A stretch of 64,000 nt of DNA from Evansella cellulosilytica DSM 2522 (GTDB lineage: Bacteria > Bacillota > Bacilli > Bacillales > Salisediminibacteriaceae), in NCBI RefSeq assembly GCF_000177235.2, contig NC_014829.1, forward strand, positions 1,736,001-1,800,000. The letters are read 5' to 3'. Made by a program: the position numbers and the translations under genes. The notes beneath the pieces are model-generated. The model was given only the letters and a program-made list of their open reading frames with translations, ran no database searches and was not told the origin of the DNA. Each line of letters starts with the position of its first letter. Within the stretch, counting starts at the first letter, position 1. This document shows, in pieces, positions 47,495-57,773 of this stretch.

Positions 47495-48616
47495 ATGAGT
47501 AAAAGAGATTTTTATGATGTTCTCGGGGTAGACAAAGGAGCATCTGAAGCTGAAATTAAAAAAGCATATCGGAAGCTAGCTCGCCAATATCATCCAGATG
47601 TAAATAAAGAAGCTAACGCAGAGGAAAAATTTAAGGAAGTAAAAGAAGCGTACGATACCCTTAGTGATTCCCAAAAAAGGGCACATTATGATCAATTCGG
47701 TCATACAGATCCGAATCAAGGCTTCGGAGGAGGAGCAGGGGGCGACTTCAATGGCTTCAGTGATATTTTTGATATGTTCTTTGGCGGTGGTGGAAGACGT
47801 GATCCAAATGCACCTAGACAAGGGGCAGACTTACAATATACGATGACTTTAGAATTCAAAGAAGCTGTTTTCGGGAAAGAAACAGATATTGAAATACCAA
47901 GAGAAGAAACATGTGATACATGCCATGGATCTGGAGCGAAGGCTGGAACGAGTCCAGAGACTTGTAGTCACTGTGGAGGTTCTGGGCAATTAAATATCGA
48001 ACAAAACACACCGTTCGGTAGAGTGGTTAATCGTCGGGTTTGTAACCATTGTAGTGGAACAGGGAAGCAAATTAAACATAAATGTCGTTCTTGTGGTGGA
48101 CAAGGAAAAGTAAAAAAGCGAAAGAAAATTCATATTAAAATTCCAGCTGGTGTAGATACTGGACAACAAATTAGAGTTTCTGGGCAAGGAGAGCGTGGAG
48201 TAAACGGTGGGCCACCAGGTGACTTATTTGTCGTGTTTAATGTGAAAAGTCATGAGTTTTTCAAGCGTGATGGAGATGATATCTTCTGTGAAATGCCATT
48301 AACATTTGTTCAATCAGCATTAGGAGATGAAATAGAAGTACCAACTTTAAACGGGAAGGTAAAACTAAAAATCCCCGCTGGAACGCAAACTGGTACACAC
48401 TTTAGGTTAAGAGGAAAAGGTGTTCCAAATGTACGAGGAATGGGACAAGGTGATCAGCATATCCAAGTGCGTGTGATAACACCAAAAAAATTATCAGAAA
48501 AACAAAAAGAGTTACTTCGTGAATTTGCAGAAGTCAGTGGAAATGAAGTACCGGATGAACAGAATGAAAACTTCTTCGAAAAAGTGAAAAGAGCTTTTAA
48601 AAGCTTTGGTGACTAA
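47495..48616 (+). CDS. dnaJ: chaperone DnaJ (Hsp40)
   Basis: Co-chaperone that delivers substrates to DnaK. 373 residues: J domain with YHPDVNKE (HPD motif), Gly/Phe-rich region (to about 105), four zinc motifs [24 protein letters not shown] and CRSCGGQG, and the C-terminal substrate domains. All eight cysteines are present. Confidence 0.97.
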   Translation: MSKRDFYDVLGVDKGASEAEIKKAYRKLARQYHPDVNKEANAEEKFKEVKEAYDTLSDSQKRAHYDQFGHTDPNQGFGGGAGGDFNGFSDIFDMFFGGGGRRDPNAPRQGADLQYTMTLEFKEAVFGKETDIEIPREETCDTCHGSGAKAGTSPETCSHCGGSGQLNIEQNTPFGRVVNRRVCNHCSGTGKQIKHKCRSCGGQGKVKKRKKIHIKIPAGVDTGQQIRVSGQGERGVNGGPPGDLFVVFNVKSHEFFKRDGDDIFCEMPLTFVQSALGDEIEVPTLNGKVKLKIPAGTQTGTHFRLRGKGVPNVRGMGQGDQHIQVRVITPKKLSEKQKELLREFAEVSGNEVPDEQNENFFEKVKRAFKSFGD

Positions 48617-48662
48617 TCATGATTGTTTATATTGTTAGATAAGTAAAGAGGAGTTGGTGTCA

Positions 48663-49604
48663 TTGAAATGGTCAGAAATATGTATTCATACAACACAAGA
48701 AGCAGTGGAACCTGTTGGGAATATTCTACACGAGGCTGGGGCAAGTGGCGTCGTCATTGAAGATCCACATGACTTAGTTAAAGTATGGGACACTAATTTT
48801 GGTGAAGTATATGAGTTGTCACCAGAAGATTACCCTGAAGAGGGAGTAATAATGAAAGCTTATTTACCTGTTAATAGCTTTTTAGGTGAAACTGTTGAAG
48901 AAATCAAAGAGGCCATTAACCAACTCCTTATTTATGATATTGATATAGGTCATAACAAGGTTACGCTTAGCGAAGTGAATGAAGAAGAATGGGCAACAGC
49001 TTGGAAAAAGTACTATAAACCAGTGAAAGTATCAGAAAATATTACAATTACGCCTACGTGGGAAGAATATGAAAAGGTTCACGAGAAAGAACTTATTATT
49101 GAACTTGATCCTGGAATGGCTTTTGGTACTGGCACTCACCCAACAACCGTTCTTTGTATCCAAGCGTTAGAAAAGCATTTAAAATTAGGGGATACTGTTG
49201 TTGATGTTGGAACTGGTTCTGGTGTCCTTAGTATTGCTGCAGCGAAACTAGGCGCTCAACATATTCTTGCGCTTGACTTAGATGATGTTGCAGTTAAAGC
49301 TGCAAATTTAAATGTGAAACTTAATAGAGTTCAGGATAGAATTGATGTAAAACAAAGTAATCTCCTTGAAAAAGTAGAGAGTAACCCAACATTAATTATT
49401 GCAAATATATTAGCAGAAGTTATTGTAAAAATGACAGATGATGCATTCGGTTGTTTACAACCAGGCGGTAAAATAATAACTTCTGGCATAATCCAAGGTA
49501 AGAGAAGTTTTGTGAAAGACGCGTTAATAAAAAGTGGCTTTGAAGTATGTGAAGTCGTTGAAATGGAAGATTGGTTAGCTATCATTGCAAAAAAACCAGA
49601 ATAG
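48663..49604 (+). CDS. prmA: ribosomal protein L11 methyltransferase PrmA
   Basis: Methylates L11 on the 50S subunit. 313 residues, close to B. subtilis YqeT throughout. MKWSEICIHTTQEAVEPV starts the substrate domain; the SAM domain has DPGMAFGTGTHPTT and DVGTGSGVLSIAA. TTG 48663 (first residue read as Met) has GAGGAG nine bases upstream. Confidence 0.95.
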   Translation: MKWSEICIHTTQEAVEPVGNILHEAGASGVVIEDPHDLVKVWDTNFGEVYELSPEDYPEEGVIMKAYLPVNSFLGETVEEIKEAINQLLIYDIDIGHNKVTLSEVNEEEWATAWKKYYKPVKVSENITITPTWEEYEKVHEKELIIELDPGMAFGTGTHPTTVLCIQALEKHLKLGDTVVDVGTGSGVLSIAAAKLGAQHILALDLDDVAVKAANLNVKLNRVQDRIDVKQSNLLEKVESNPTLIIANILAEVIVKMTDDAFGCLQPGGKIITSGIIQGKRSFVKDALIKSGFEVCEVVEMEDWLAIIAKKPE

Positions 49605-49614
49605 GTGAAGAGTT

Positions 49615-50367
49615 ATGCAAAGGTATTTTATAAATCCACAGATGTTTCATGAAGATCATGTAGTGATATCTGGCGATGACGCTAAGCATATTAGCCGAGT
49701 CATGAGAATGGAGCAAGGTGATAATATTATTTGTTGTACAACAAGTGGCGTATGTTACGAATGTGTAATATCTGAAATGAAAGATAGTTACATATATGCG
49801 ACTATTGAAAAACAAGAATCTAAAAGTGTGGAGCTACCAGTGAATGTAACGATAGGTCATGGTCTTCCTAAAGGAGATAAATTTGAGTGGGTTATCCAAA
49901 AAGGCACCGAATTAGGGGCAAAGAACTTTTTACCATTTGAAGCAGAACGTTCTATCGTTAAGTTAGACAAAAAGAAAGCAGACAAAAAGATAGATCGTTG
50001 GAATAAAATCGCAAAGGAAGCAGCAGAACAATCCCATCGACAGCAATTGCCAAAGGTAATGGAAGTTCAACGTTTTTCTCAATTGTTAGATCATGTTGAT
50101 GGTTATTCCTATGTTTTAGTTGCTTATGAAGAAGCAGCTAAAAACGATGAGAAAAGCCAATTGTTTTCAGTGTTACAGGAAGTGAAAAAAGGAGAATCAA
50201 TCTTATTCCTATTTGGACCTGAAGGTGGTTTTTCTGATCGTGAAATTAATGAATTAACAAAAAAAGGTGCACTTATTTGTGGGCTGGGACCTAGAATATT
50301 GAGGAGTGAAACTGCTCCTTTATATGGGTTAACAGCCATATCATATCATTTAGAATTACTGGGGTGA
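49615..50367 (+). CDS. rsmE: 16S rRNA m3U1498 methyltransferase RsmE
   Basis: SPOUT-fold enzyme that methylates U1498 of 16S rRNA. 250 residues: N-terminal PUA-like RNA-binding part, then GPEGGFSDREI and LGPRILRSETAPLYGL that form the SAM-binding knot. Ten bases after prmA; the stop is followed at once by the mtaB start region. Confidence 0.95.
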   Translation: MQRYFINPQMFHEDHVVISGDDAKHISRVMRMEQGDNIICCTTSGVCYECVISEMKDSYIYATIEKQESKSVELPVNVTIGHGLPKGDKFEWVIQKGTELGAKNFLPFEAERSIVKLDKKKADKKIDRWNKIAKEAAEQSHRQQLPKVMEVQRFSQLLDHVDGYSYVLVAYEEAAKNDEKSQLFSVLQEVKKGESILFLFGPEGGFSDREINELTKKGALICGLGPRILRSETAPLYGLTAISYHLELLG

Positions 50368-50372
50368 TGACA

Positions 50373-51713
50373 ATGCCAACTGTAGCTTTCCATACATTAG
50401 GCTGTAAAGTAAATCATTATGAAACAGAGGCGATATGGCAGCTGTTTCAACAGGAAGGATACGAGAAAACTGATTTTAACCATAGTTCAGACGTATACGT
50501 TATTAATACATGTACGGTAACAAATACAGGTGATAAAAAAAGTCGCCAAGTAATTAGGCGTGCGATTCGTAAAAATCCAGAAGCAGTTGTTTGTGTAACT
50601 GGTTGTTATGCGCAAACTTCTCCAGCTGAGATTATGGCCATTCCTGGAGTTGATATTGTTGTAGGAACGCAGGACCGACATAAGTTAATTCCATATATTG
50701 AGCAATATCAAAAAGAACGAGAGCCGATCAATGGGGTAGGTAATATTATGAAGGCTCGTGTATATGAGGAATTAGATGTTCCAGCATTTACAGATAGAAC
50801 GAGGGCTTCTTTGAAAATCCAAGAAGGTTGTAATAATTTTTGTACATTTTGTATCATTCCATGGGCGAGAGGTTTAATGCGTTCAAGAAAGCCTGAGGAA
50901 GTAATTAAACAGGCTGAGCAATTAGTAGCTTCAGGTTATAAAGAAATTGTCCTCACAGGTATTCATACAGGTGGTTACGGGGAAGATATGAAGGATTACA
51001 GTTTAGCGAATCTATTATTAGACCTTGAGAAGGTAGATGGTCTAAAACGCATACGAATTTCTTCTATAGAAGCGAGTCAAATTACGGATGAGGTCATTCA
51101 AGTCATCGATCAATCCGAAAAGGTTGTTAACCATTTACACGTACCACTTCAATCTGGATCAAATAGTGTATTAAAAAGAATGAGAAGAAAGTACACGACA
51201 GCATTTTTCTATGAAAGAGTAGAAAAGCTGAAAAAAGCACTACCTGGTCTAGCGGTAACTTCAGATGTTATTGTAGGATTCCCTGGTGAAACTGAGGAAG
51301 AGTTTAACGAAACATTTGAATTTATTAAGAAAGTTGGTTTTTCTGAACTTCACGTCTTCCCATACTCAAAGCGCACAGGTACGCCAGCAGCAAGAATGGA
51401 TGATCAAGTTGACGATGATGTTAAAAACGAACGCGTTCATAAATTAATTGCTTTATCAACTCAGCTAGCGAAAGAATATGCATCTAGCTATGAAGGGGAA
51501 GTATTAGAAATGATCCCTGAAGAGCTAGATAAAGAAAATCCTGATGCTGGACTTTATGTGGGCTACACAGATAACTATTTAAAAGTCAGAGTCAAAGCGG
51601 ATGAGAGTATAGTTGGTGAAATAGTTAAAGTTAAAATAGACAAAGCCGGTTACCCTTTTAATAAAGGGAGTTTTGTACGCATCATAAAAGAAGTTAAACA
51701 AGAAGTTGTATGA
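50373..51713 (+). CDS. mtaB: tRNA ms2t6A methylthiotransferase MtaB
   Basis: Adds a methylthio group to t6A37 of tRNAs reading A-starting codons. 446 residues: N-terminal iron-sulfur domain with TLGCKVNHYE, NTCTVTNTGD and VTGCYAQT; radical SAM domain with CNNFCTFCIIP; C-terminal TRAM domain. ATG 50373 has GGGGTGATG before it. Confidence 0.96.
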   Translation: MPTVAFHTLGCKVNHYETEAIWQLFQQEGYEKTDFNHSSDVYVINTCTVTNTGDKKSRQVIRRAIRKNPEAVVCVTGCYAQTSPAEIMAIPGVDIVVGTQDRHKLIPYIEQYQKEREPINGVGNIMKARVYEELDVPAFTDRTRASLKIQEGCNNFCTFCIIPWARGLMRSRKPEEVIKQAEQLVASGYKEIVLTGIHTGGYGEDMKDYSLANLLLDLEKVDGLKRIRISSIEASQITDEVIQVIDQSEKVVNHLHVPLQSGSNSVLKRMRRKYTTAFFYERVEKLKKALPGLAVTSDVIVGFPGETEEEFNETFEFIKKVGFSELHVFPYSKRTGTPAARMDDQVDDDVKNERVHKLIALSTQLAKEYASSYEGEVLEMIPEELDKENPDAGLYVGYTDNYLKVRVKADESIVGEIVKVKIDKAGYPFNKGSFVRIIKEVKQEVV

Positions 51714-51717
51714 AACT

Positions 51718-51762
51718 AACACTGTCCTATCGCTAACCGATTATTAGGACAGTGTTTATTTT
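51718..51762 (+). terminator. terminator after mtaB
   Basis: Perfect 12-base stem AACACTGTCCTA/TAGGACAGTGTT with a T run. Confidence 0.9.
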
Positions 51763-51940
51763 TAAACTTTGCCACTCGGGACAATCGAGGTATACTCCCT
51801 GTTGTGAGAGAGGCTCGCTTTTCTTTTAAGCTCTGTTAAACATTGTTGTTGATTTACACTTCAGTAATTCCTCGTCTTACTGACAAAAACATGATATTCT
51901 TTGTATTGGTTTTACTATGAAAAGAAAGGGATGACTATTT

Positions 51941-52615
51941 ATGACTACTACAAATCTTGCAGCTTTAATTGATCATACTTTATTAAAGCCAGACGCAACG
52001 AAAGATCAAATTATTACATTAGCAAATGAGGCAGAAGAATATAATTTTGCTTCTGTGTGTGTTAATCCAACTTGGGTACCTACAGCATTTGCAGTATTAA
52101 AGGATACACAAGTGAAGGTGTGTACTGTAATAGGATTTCCATTAGGTGCAAGCACTTCTGAAGTAAAGGCACTAGAAACGAAAAATGCAATTGAAAATGG
52201 AGCAACAGAAGTAGATATGGTTATTAATATCGGAGAACTGAAAGAAAGCAATGATGAATACGTACATAATGATATAAAAGCGGTTGTAGAGGCAGCACAA
52301 AATAAAGCATTAACGAAAGTTATTATTGAGACTTCCCTTTTAACAGATGAAGAAAAAGTACGAGCTTGTGAGATTGCTGTAAAGGCTGGAGCAGATTATG
52401 TGAAGACATCAACTGGTTTTTCTGGTGGAGGGGCGACGGTAGATGATATTACCTTAATGAGGAAAACAGTAGGCCCAAATATTGGAGTGAAAGCATCTGG
52501 TGGAGTAAGAGACCGTGAAACTGCAGTAGCGATGGTAGAGGCTGGTGCAACAAGAATAGGTGCTAGTGCTGGAATTGCTATCGTTAGAGGAGAAAAAGGC
52601 ACTGAAACATATTAA
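51941..52615 (+). CDS. deoC: deoxyribose-phosphate aldolase
   Basis: Splits deoxyribose-5-phosphate into glyceraldehyde-3-phosphate and acetaldehyde. 224 residues with the DHTLLKPD start, EVDMVINIG for the catalytic Asp and the Schiff-base Lys in [12 protein letters not shown]. It does not belong to the local translation cluster and has its own promoter space of about 180 bases and a terminator. Confidence 0.96.
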   Translation: MTTTNLAALIDHTLLKPDATKDQIITLANEAEEYNFASVCVNPTWVPTAFAVLKDTQVKVCTVIGFPLGASTSEVKALETKNAIENGATEVDMVINIGELKESNDEYVHNDIKAVVEAAQNKALTKVIIETSLLTDEEKVRACEIAVKAGADYVKTSTGFSGGGATVDDITLMRKTVGPNIGVKASGGVRDRETAVAMVEAGATRIGASAGIAIVRGEKGTETY

Positions 52616-52616
52616 A

Positions 52617-52659
52617 AAAAATCCTAGAAGGGTAAATACCCTTTTAGGATTTTTTTTAA
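52617..52659. terminator. terminator after deoC (convergent with the yqeW-like gene)
   Basis: Stem AAAATCCTAGAAGGGT with ACCCTTTTAGGATTTT, one mismatch, then eight T. Confidence 0.9.
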
Positions 52660-52690
52660 GGTATGAAAGGATTCGGATAACGTATATTAT

Positions 52691-53623
52691 TCATTTTAGT
52701 GGCGTCCTATGAATCCTTTGAATGAGCTGAGAAAACTGGTTAGTAAACGGAAGTATAAGTATGGAACAAACGACGTTATAAATGAGAGTAGCATGGGCTA
52801 ACTGCTGTGATGGTACGGATGATAACTGCTCGATAAACTGCGAAAAAATTGGGACAAAGGGTAAAAAGATAACGAGACCAATAAAATTAATCCATATATG
52901 CGCATACGCAGTAAGTTTTGACTCCTTACTACCACCAAGACTTGCTAACCAAGCTGTCGTACATGTGCCTAAATTAGCTCCAAGCATGATTATTATACCA
53001 GTAGGTAAATGTAATATATTCTCATTCATAAAGCTCATGGACATTGCAATCACAGCAGAACTCGATTGAATAATAGCTGTTAATGATATACCAATAGATA
53101 GAGCTAGAGCAGTATACTCATTTGTAATTAAGAACCAATTATATATAGATGTAATGGAAGAAATAGGATAGGAAAGGGATTGAAACCCATCCATAGCTAC
53201 TATAATACTACTAAAACCAAATAAGAAGCACCCTATGCTAAATACAATATAATTTTTCGTCAAAAGAAAAAATATCCCGATGATTAGTAAAGGGAAAATT
53301 AGCCATGAAAGGTCTATCGCTAAAACCTCTAACGTTACGACAGTACCAATGTTTGTTCCAAGGATAATTCCGATAGAATGCTTAAACGGAATATACTTAG
53401 CAGCAACTAATCCTACAGTTATTATCATGACTGCAGAACTGCTTTGCAGGATAGCAGTGACTAATATTCCTACAAGAAAACCTTTAGCAGGGTGATCGAC
53501 GAAAGTATATATCCATGTTTTCATTTTGTTTTGTTGTAGTTGCATTAAACCATGTCGCATGACAGTCATTCCAAATAAAAAGAGTGATATGTATATTGCA
53601 AAAAGGGAAAAAATTTGATTCAT
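52691..53623 (-). CDS. yqeW: Na/Pi cotransporter family protein (YqeW-like)
   Basis: A 310-residue membrane protein with about eight helices and the two inverted Na/Pi repeats: GLMQLQQNKM...GILVTAILQSSSAVMI and IGISLTAIIQSSSAVIAMSM. The QSSSA motif occurs in both halves, as in NptA-type phosphate carriers. It lacks the C-terminal PhoU-like domain of longer members. Transport of phosphate with sodium is a family-based inference. Encoded on the opposite strand between deoC and rpsU. Confidence 0.85.
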   Translation of the reverse strand: MNQIFSLFAIYISLFLFGMTVMRHGLMQLQQNKMKTWIYTFVDHPAKGFLVGILVTAILQSSSAVMIITVGLVAAKYIPFKHSIGIILGTNIGTVVTLEVLAIDLSWLIFPLLIIGIFFLLTKNYIVFSIGCFLFGFSSIIVAMDGFQSLSYPISSITSIYNWFLITNEYTALALSIGISLTAIIQSSSAVIAMSMSFMNENILHLPTGIIIMLGANLGTCTTAWLASLGGSKESKLTAYAHIWINFIGLVIFLPFVPIFSQFIEQLSSVPSQQLAHATLIYNVVCSILILPFTNQFSQLIQRIHRTPLK

Positions 53624-53830
53624 TGATGATTTCCTCCTCTCAAATTATGTGTATGAAAAAATAGGACATCGATGACAAGCTTTTAAGTATGGGAGATAAA
53701 ATATAATTTTTGATCAAACGCGAATGTTTTCGTGATATAAGTTGACCGAAAGTCATCATTCGTTTATAATCAACAAAGACATGCATTTTAGTGTGTCTTT
53801 CGATTGGTTGTTTGGAGGGAGGGATATAGA

Positions 53831-54004
53831 ATGGCAGAAACACGTGTACGTAAAAATGAATCCATAGACGCTGCTCTTCGTCGCTTCAAGAGAACCATGT
53901 CAAAAGAAGGCACATTGGCAGAGGTTCGTAAGCGCAAGCACTATGAAAAACCAAGTATTAAGCGTAAAAAGAAATCAGAAGCAGCTCGTAAGCGTAAGTT
54001 CTAA
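53831..54004 (+). CDS. rpsU: 30S ribosomal protein S21
   Basis: 57 residues, [20 protein letters not shown] with the Lys/Arg-rich tail ([12 protein letters not shown]) of S21. GGAGGGAGG precedes ATG 53831. Followed by yqeY after 16 bases. Confidence 0.98.
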   Translation: MAETRVRKNESIDAALRRFKRTMSKEGTLAEVRKRKHYEKPSIKRKKKSEAARKRKF

Positions 54005-54020
54005 GAGAGGGTGTATTTCC

Positions 54021-54464
54021 TTGAGTCTTCTTGATCAACTTAATCAAGATATGAAGGACGCGATGAAGAAAAAAGAAAAGCAACGTCTATCTGTAATTCG
54101 ATCAGTGAAGTCGCTATTGCAAAATGAAGCGATAAAGCACGGGGCTGAATTATCGGAGGAAGATGAGCTTACTGTTCTCAATCGTGAAATGAAGCAAAGA
54201 AAAGAATCCCTCCATGAATTTGAACAAGCCAATCGTGAAGACCTGGTTGAAAAAACGAAGGTAGAGATTGAACTTCTTAAAGTATATATGCCGTCGCAAC
54301 TATCTGATGAAGAGCTCCAGCAAATCGTAAAAGAAACAATCGAAGAGGTCGGAGCGTCTAATAAAGCAGATATGGGGAAAGTGATGGGAGCCATCATGCC
54401 GAAGGTTAAAGGAAAAGCGGATGGTGGAAAAGTAAAACAACTTGTTCAAACATTGTTAACGTAA
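54021..54464 (+). CDS. yqeY: GatB/YqeY-domain protein
   Basis: 147 residues of the YqeY family, similar to the C-terminal tail domain of GatB in tRNA-dependent amidotransferase. Contains [16 protein letters not shown] and the hallmark [23 protein letters not shown] 54021 (MSLLDQ) has AGAGGGTG upstream. Function in RNA binding is presumed. Confidence 0.93.
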   Translation: MSLLDQLNQDMKDAMKKKEKQRLSVIRSVKSLLQNEAIKHGAELSEEDELTVLNREMKQRKESLHEFEQANREDLVEKTKVEIELLKVYMPSQLSDEELQQIVKETIEEVGASNKADMGKVMGAIMPKVKGKADGGKVKQLVQTLLT

Positions 54465-54470
54465 TGAAAA

Positions 54471-54517
54471 AAAGGGGACTCAAAAGGTGAATTATTACCT
54501 ATTGAGTCCCCTTTATT
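54471..54517 (+). terminator. terminator after yqeY
   Basis: Eighteen-base stem AAAGGGGACTCAAAAGGT/ACCTATTGAGTCCCCTTT with one mismatch, GACTC family. Confidence 0.9.
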
Positions 54518-54557
54518 AATAAACGCAGTGTACTATTTCAGTTAATGGGTCATTCCT

Positions 54558-54648
54558 CTTTTCTTAGAAGCGATAAAGAAGTGATGCCACATGACTTTAA
54601 AGAAAAGATTAATACCTTGCTTCGTGCAGTTAGGTATTAGTCTTTTCT
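54558..54648. repeat. A-type half repeat followed by an H-type hairpin
   Basis: 54558-54598 matches the reverse complement of the right arm and edge of the palindrome at 58.5 kb (TTCTTAGAAGCG, GATGCCACATG). It is followed by a 17-base stem AGAAAAGATTAATACCT/AGGTATTAGTCTTTTCT (one mismatch), similar to the long hairpin at 58.54 kb. The rest of the 300-base spacer holds only the yqeZ promoter. Confidence 0.6.
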
Positions 54649-54766
54649 TATTCTTATCTTTATAAGTATTCAGATTCCCGGACTCAATATCTTGGTCATT
54701 CGTTTATGTTTAAAATATATGGCTTTATTAGTATAATAAGGAGGACAGAATAAGCTATAAACAATT

Positions 54767-54792
54767 TGGAACCTTTTCGTCATTATTTCGTA
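54767..54792 (+). promoter_or_regulatory. SigW-type ECF promoter before yqeZ
   Basis: TGGAAC (54767-54772), exactly 16 bases, then CGTA (54789-54792). The SigW consensus is TGAAAC-N16-CGTA; one mismatch. The site is 45 bases before the yqeZ start, and the B. subtilis yqeZ-floA-yqfB operon is SigW-dependent. Confidence 0.8.
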
Positions 54793-54836
54793 CATAAAAA
54801 GAGGTTGTTTTTGGGAAAGGAGGATGAAGTGGCATA

Positions 54837-56171
54837 GTGAAACGAATTAGGTTAATATTTTTCTCATTAATGATGCTTTTTAGTATAGGTTTGTCCCTTG
54901 TCCCTATTCAAGCACAAGGAGACGGGTCAGATAAGCTCGTATACTACATTCCTGTTGAACAGGAAGTTGAAAGAGGTCTTGTCGCATTTTTACAAAGGTC
55001 TATCAACACAGCCTTAGAGGATGGAGCAGATCATATTGTATTTGAAATAAATACTCCAGGAGGTCTTGTTGCTGCTGCAAATGAGATCGCAGCCTTAATC
55101 GAAAACACTCCTACGCCAACGACTGCTTTTGTTATCGATGAGGCGATGTCAGCTGGCGCTTATATTTCATTAAAAGCGGACCAAATTGTGATGGTCCCAG
55201 GTGCTAGAATGGGTGCCGCCCAAGTAATTTCTGGGGGGGACGGTAATGCAGCTGACGATAAAGCTCATTCAGCATGGTTAGCGACTATGAAGGCTGCTGC
55301 GGAAGGAAATGACCGTGACCCTTTGTATGCATTAGCAATGGCTGATCCAAGCATTGATTTACCTGAGTATCGTGCTGGAGTAGATGATTTGTTATCATTA
55401 ACAGCTAGCGAAGCGTTAGAAGTAGGCTATGCGGAAGCAATTGCATCAAATCGAGAAGAGCTTTTACAGTTTTTAGGTTTAGAGAATGCCCGTGAGCAAG
55501 AAATGGAAGTTAGCTTTGCAGAGCAAATTGCCCGATTCGTGACAAATCCTATTGTTATCTCTATTTTGTTATCGGTCGCTAGTTTAGGTCTCGTTTTAGA
55601 GTTATACTCGCCAGGCTTTGGAGTACCAGGTATTATGGGAGCTTCTGCACTATTTTTATTTTTCTTCGGTCATCATGTGGCCGGATTTGCAGGGATGGAA
55701 ACGTTTATACTGTTTGCTGTAGGTGTTGTACTATTATTGATCGAAATATTCGTGCCTGGCTTTGGAATATTTGGTATCATAGGTATTGGGGCTATTATCG
55801 GAAGTATGGTGTTAGCTTCCTACTCTATGTCTGTTGTACTTACTTCCTTGTTAATAGCGGCAATTTTAACTATTATTGTGTCAATCATATTTTTCAAATA
55901 TGTTGGCTATAAAGGTCCACTAAAGCGGGTAGTTTTAAAAGATTCAATTAAAACTGAGGAAGGTTATATCTCGAATGTGACCCGTAGTGAAATTGTAGGC
56001 AGGACAGGTGAGGCGTTAACAGCATTAAGACCGTCAGGGACAGCGCTTATTGAAGATGAACGATTAGATGTCGTCTCCGAAGGTGGATTTATCGCCAAAG
56101 GAAGTAAAGTAAAAGTAGTGAGTACTTCGGGTTCACGTATTGTTGTTCGTGAATCGAAAACAAATGATTAA
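54837..56171 (+). CDS. yqeZ: NfeD-family membrane protease-like protein (YqeZ)
   Basis: A 444-residue NfeD1b protein. Signal peptide about 1-26; a ClpP-like domain (VFEINTPGGLVAAA, EAMSAGAYISLKAD) outside the membrane; four or so helices (about 240-350) and a C-terminal OB fold (about 375-440). Partners the flotillin encoded next. GTG 54837 is the first start before the signal peptide; GGAGG is 13 bases upstream, a wide spacing. Under the SigW-type promoter. Confidence 0.93.
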   Translation: MKRIRLIFFSLMMLFSIGLSLVPIQAQGDGSDKLVYYIPVEQEVERGLVAFLQRSINTALEDGADHIVFEINTPGGLVAAANEIAALIENTPTPTTAFVIDEAMSAGAYISLKADQIVMVPGARMGAAQVISGGDGNAADDKAHSAWLATMKAAAEGNDRDPLYALAMADPSIDLPEYRAGVDDLLSLTASEALEVGYAEAIASNREELLQFLGLENAREQEMEVSFAEQIARFVTNPIVISILLSVASLGLVLELYSPGFGVPGIMGASALFLFFFGHHVAGFAGMETFILFAVGVVLLLIEIFVPGFGIFGIIGIGAIIGSMVLASYSMSVVLTSLLIAAILTIIVSIIFFKYVGYKGPLKRVVLKDSIKTEEGYISNVTRSEIVGRTGEALTALRPSGTALIEDERLDVVSEGGFIAKGSKVKVVSTSGSRIVVRESKTND

Positions 56172-56195
56172 AGAAAAAAAAGGGAGGAAATTAGA

Positions 56196-57182
56196 ATGAA
56201 CACAGGAGATATTGGCTTAATTATTATTCTAGGGGTAATAATTATCGCATTTGCTGTATTATTTACGTTTGTTCCTGTCATGCTTTGGATTTCAGCATGG
56301 GCAGCAGGAGTTAAGGTTGGAATTTTCACATTAGTAGGGATGAGATTACGTCGTGTCATTCCACATCGTGTTATTAATCCATTAATTAAAGCGGTAAAAG
56401 CTGGATTAGACATTAACACGAACAAGTTAGAGGGACATTATTTAGCTGGTGGTAACGTAGACCGCGTTGTTAATGCACTTATTGCCGCACAGCGAGCGAA
56501 CATAGAATTACCATTTGAAAGAGCAGCAGCGATCGATTTAGCAGGTCGTGACGTATTAGAAGCTGTACAAATGAGTGTTAACCCGAAGGTTATTGAAACA
56601 CCATTTATTGCCGGTGTAGCGATGGATGGTATTGAAGTAAAAGCAAAGGCACGTATTACTGTTCGAGCTAACATCGATCGTCTCGTTGGTGGTGCTGGTG
56701 AAGATACAGTTATCGCTCGTGTTGGTGAAGGGATAGTATCTACAATTGGTTCTTCCCAAAACCATAAAGGGGTACTAGAAAACCCAGACTTAATTTCTCA
56801 AACGGTATTATCAAAGGGTCTTGATTCAGGTACGGCTTTTGAAATTCTTTCCATTGATATTGCCGATATTGATATCGGTAAAAACATTGGTGCAGGGCTA
56901 CAGACAGACCAAGCAGAGGCAGATAAGAAAATTGCTCAAGCGAAAGCAGAAGAACGTCGTGCTATGGCCGTTGCCCAAGAGCAAGAGATGAAAGCAAGAG
57001 TAGAAGAAATGCGTGCAAAGGTTGTAGAAGCGGAAGCAGAAGTTCCTTTAGCAATGGCAGAAGCGTTCCGCTCAGGAAACATGGGCGTAATGGATTACAT
57101 GAATATGAAAAATGTCATGGCTGATACTGATATGAGAGATTCAATTGGTAAAGCAACTGACAATAACAAAGATAAAAAATAA
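56196..57182 (+). CDS. floA: flotillin-like protein FloA (YqfA)
   Basis: Scaffold of membrane microdomains. 328 residues: an N-terminal membrane hairpin (about 5-48), the SPFH-like domain, and a C-terminal Ala/Glu-rich coiled coil ([20 protein letters not shown]). The sequence follows B. subtilis FloA closely in layout. Part of the envelope stress operon with yqeZ. Confidence 0.96.
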   Translation: MNTGDIGLIIILGVIIIAFAVLFTFVPVMLWISAWAAGVKVGIFTLVGMRLRRVIPHRVINPLIKAVKAGLDINTNKLEGHYLAGGNVDRVVNALIAAQRANIELPFERAAAIDLAGRDVLEAVQMSVNPKVIETPFIAGVAMDGIEVKAKARITVRANIDRLVGGAGEDTVIARVGEGIVSTIGSSQNHKGVLENPDLISQTVLSKGLDSGTAFEILSIDIADIDIGKNIGAGLQTDQAEADKKIAQAKAEERRAMAVAQEQEMKARVEEMRAKVVEAEAEVPLAMAEAFRSGNMGVMDYMNMKNVMADTDMRDSIGKATDNNKDKK

Positions 57183-57219
57183 CACTGATGGATACGAAGA
57201 TAAAAGGAGCTGATAATCG

Positions 57220-57702
57220 ATGGGGTTAATTGAAGCGTTACTTGGAAACCCGCTCCTTCTCATTTTACTTATTGGTGCATTATTTAGCTTTTTTCAACGG
57301 CTTGGTGCTAGTAACACGGAAGAACAGCAGCAGCCTCCTAAAAGAAATACACCTCAACAAGAAATAGATTGGGAAGATATTTTTAGGCAGGAGGAATCAA
57401 AGCAAGAACCAGCAGAAAAAAGTTCAGTTAACGATGTTTATACACCAGATTCGTATTACAATTCAGAGGATGAGCTAGCGAAGGCTAATAGTGAGCTACA
57501 GGATCGATATGAAGCAACAAAGAAACGTAAACAAAGAGCGAGAGAACTGGAACAAGTCATGAAAAAGGACTCCCCGATCTTTACTGAGGATATAACAAAG
57601 CAAACTAATGTAGGAGTCAGCTTTTCTAATATGACTCGTGAGGATGCTATAAAAGGGATCATTTGGTCCGAAGTGCTAGGAAAGCCTAAATCAAAAAAAT
57701 GA
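57220..57702 (+). CDS. yqfB: YqfB-like protein of unknown function
   Basis: A 160-residue protein with one N-terminal helix (about 5-25) and a charged, Gln/Glu/Lys-rich cytoplasmic part. It lies right after floA and is taken as YqfB by position and layout; it has no motif to confirm this. It is the last gene before the repeat array and has its own terminator. Confidence 0.7.
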   Translation: MGLIEALLGNPLLLILLIGALFSFFQRLGASNTEEQQQPPKRNTPQQEIDWEDIFRQEESKQEPAEKSSVNDVYTPDSYYNSEDELAKANSELQDRYEATKKRKQRARELEQVMKKDSPIFTEDITKQTNVGVSFSNMTREDAIKGIIWSEVLGKPKSKK

Positions 57703-57711
57703 TTATTGTAA

Positions 57712-57750
57712 AAAACAAGGATGATATTCATTGTCCTTGTTTTTTTTCAT
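57712..57750 (+). terminator. terminator after yqfB
   Basis: Stem AAACAAGGA/TCCTTGTTT followed by a run of T. Confidence 0.85.
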
Positions 57751-57773
57751 AAAAGATAAGAAAACTAAAATAT

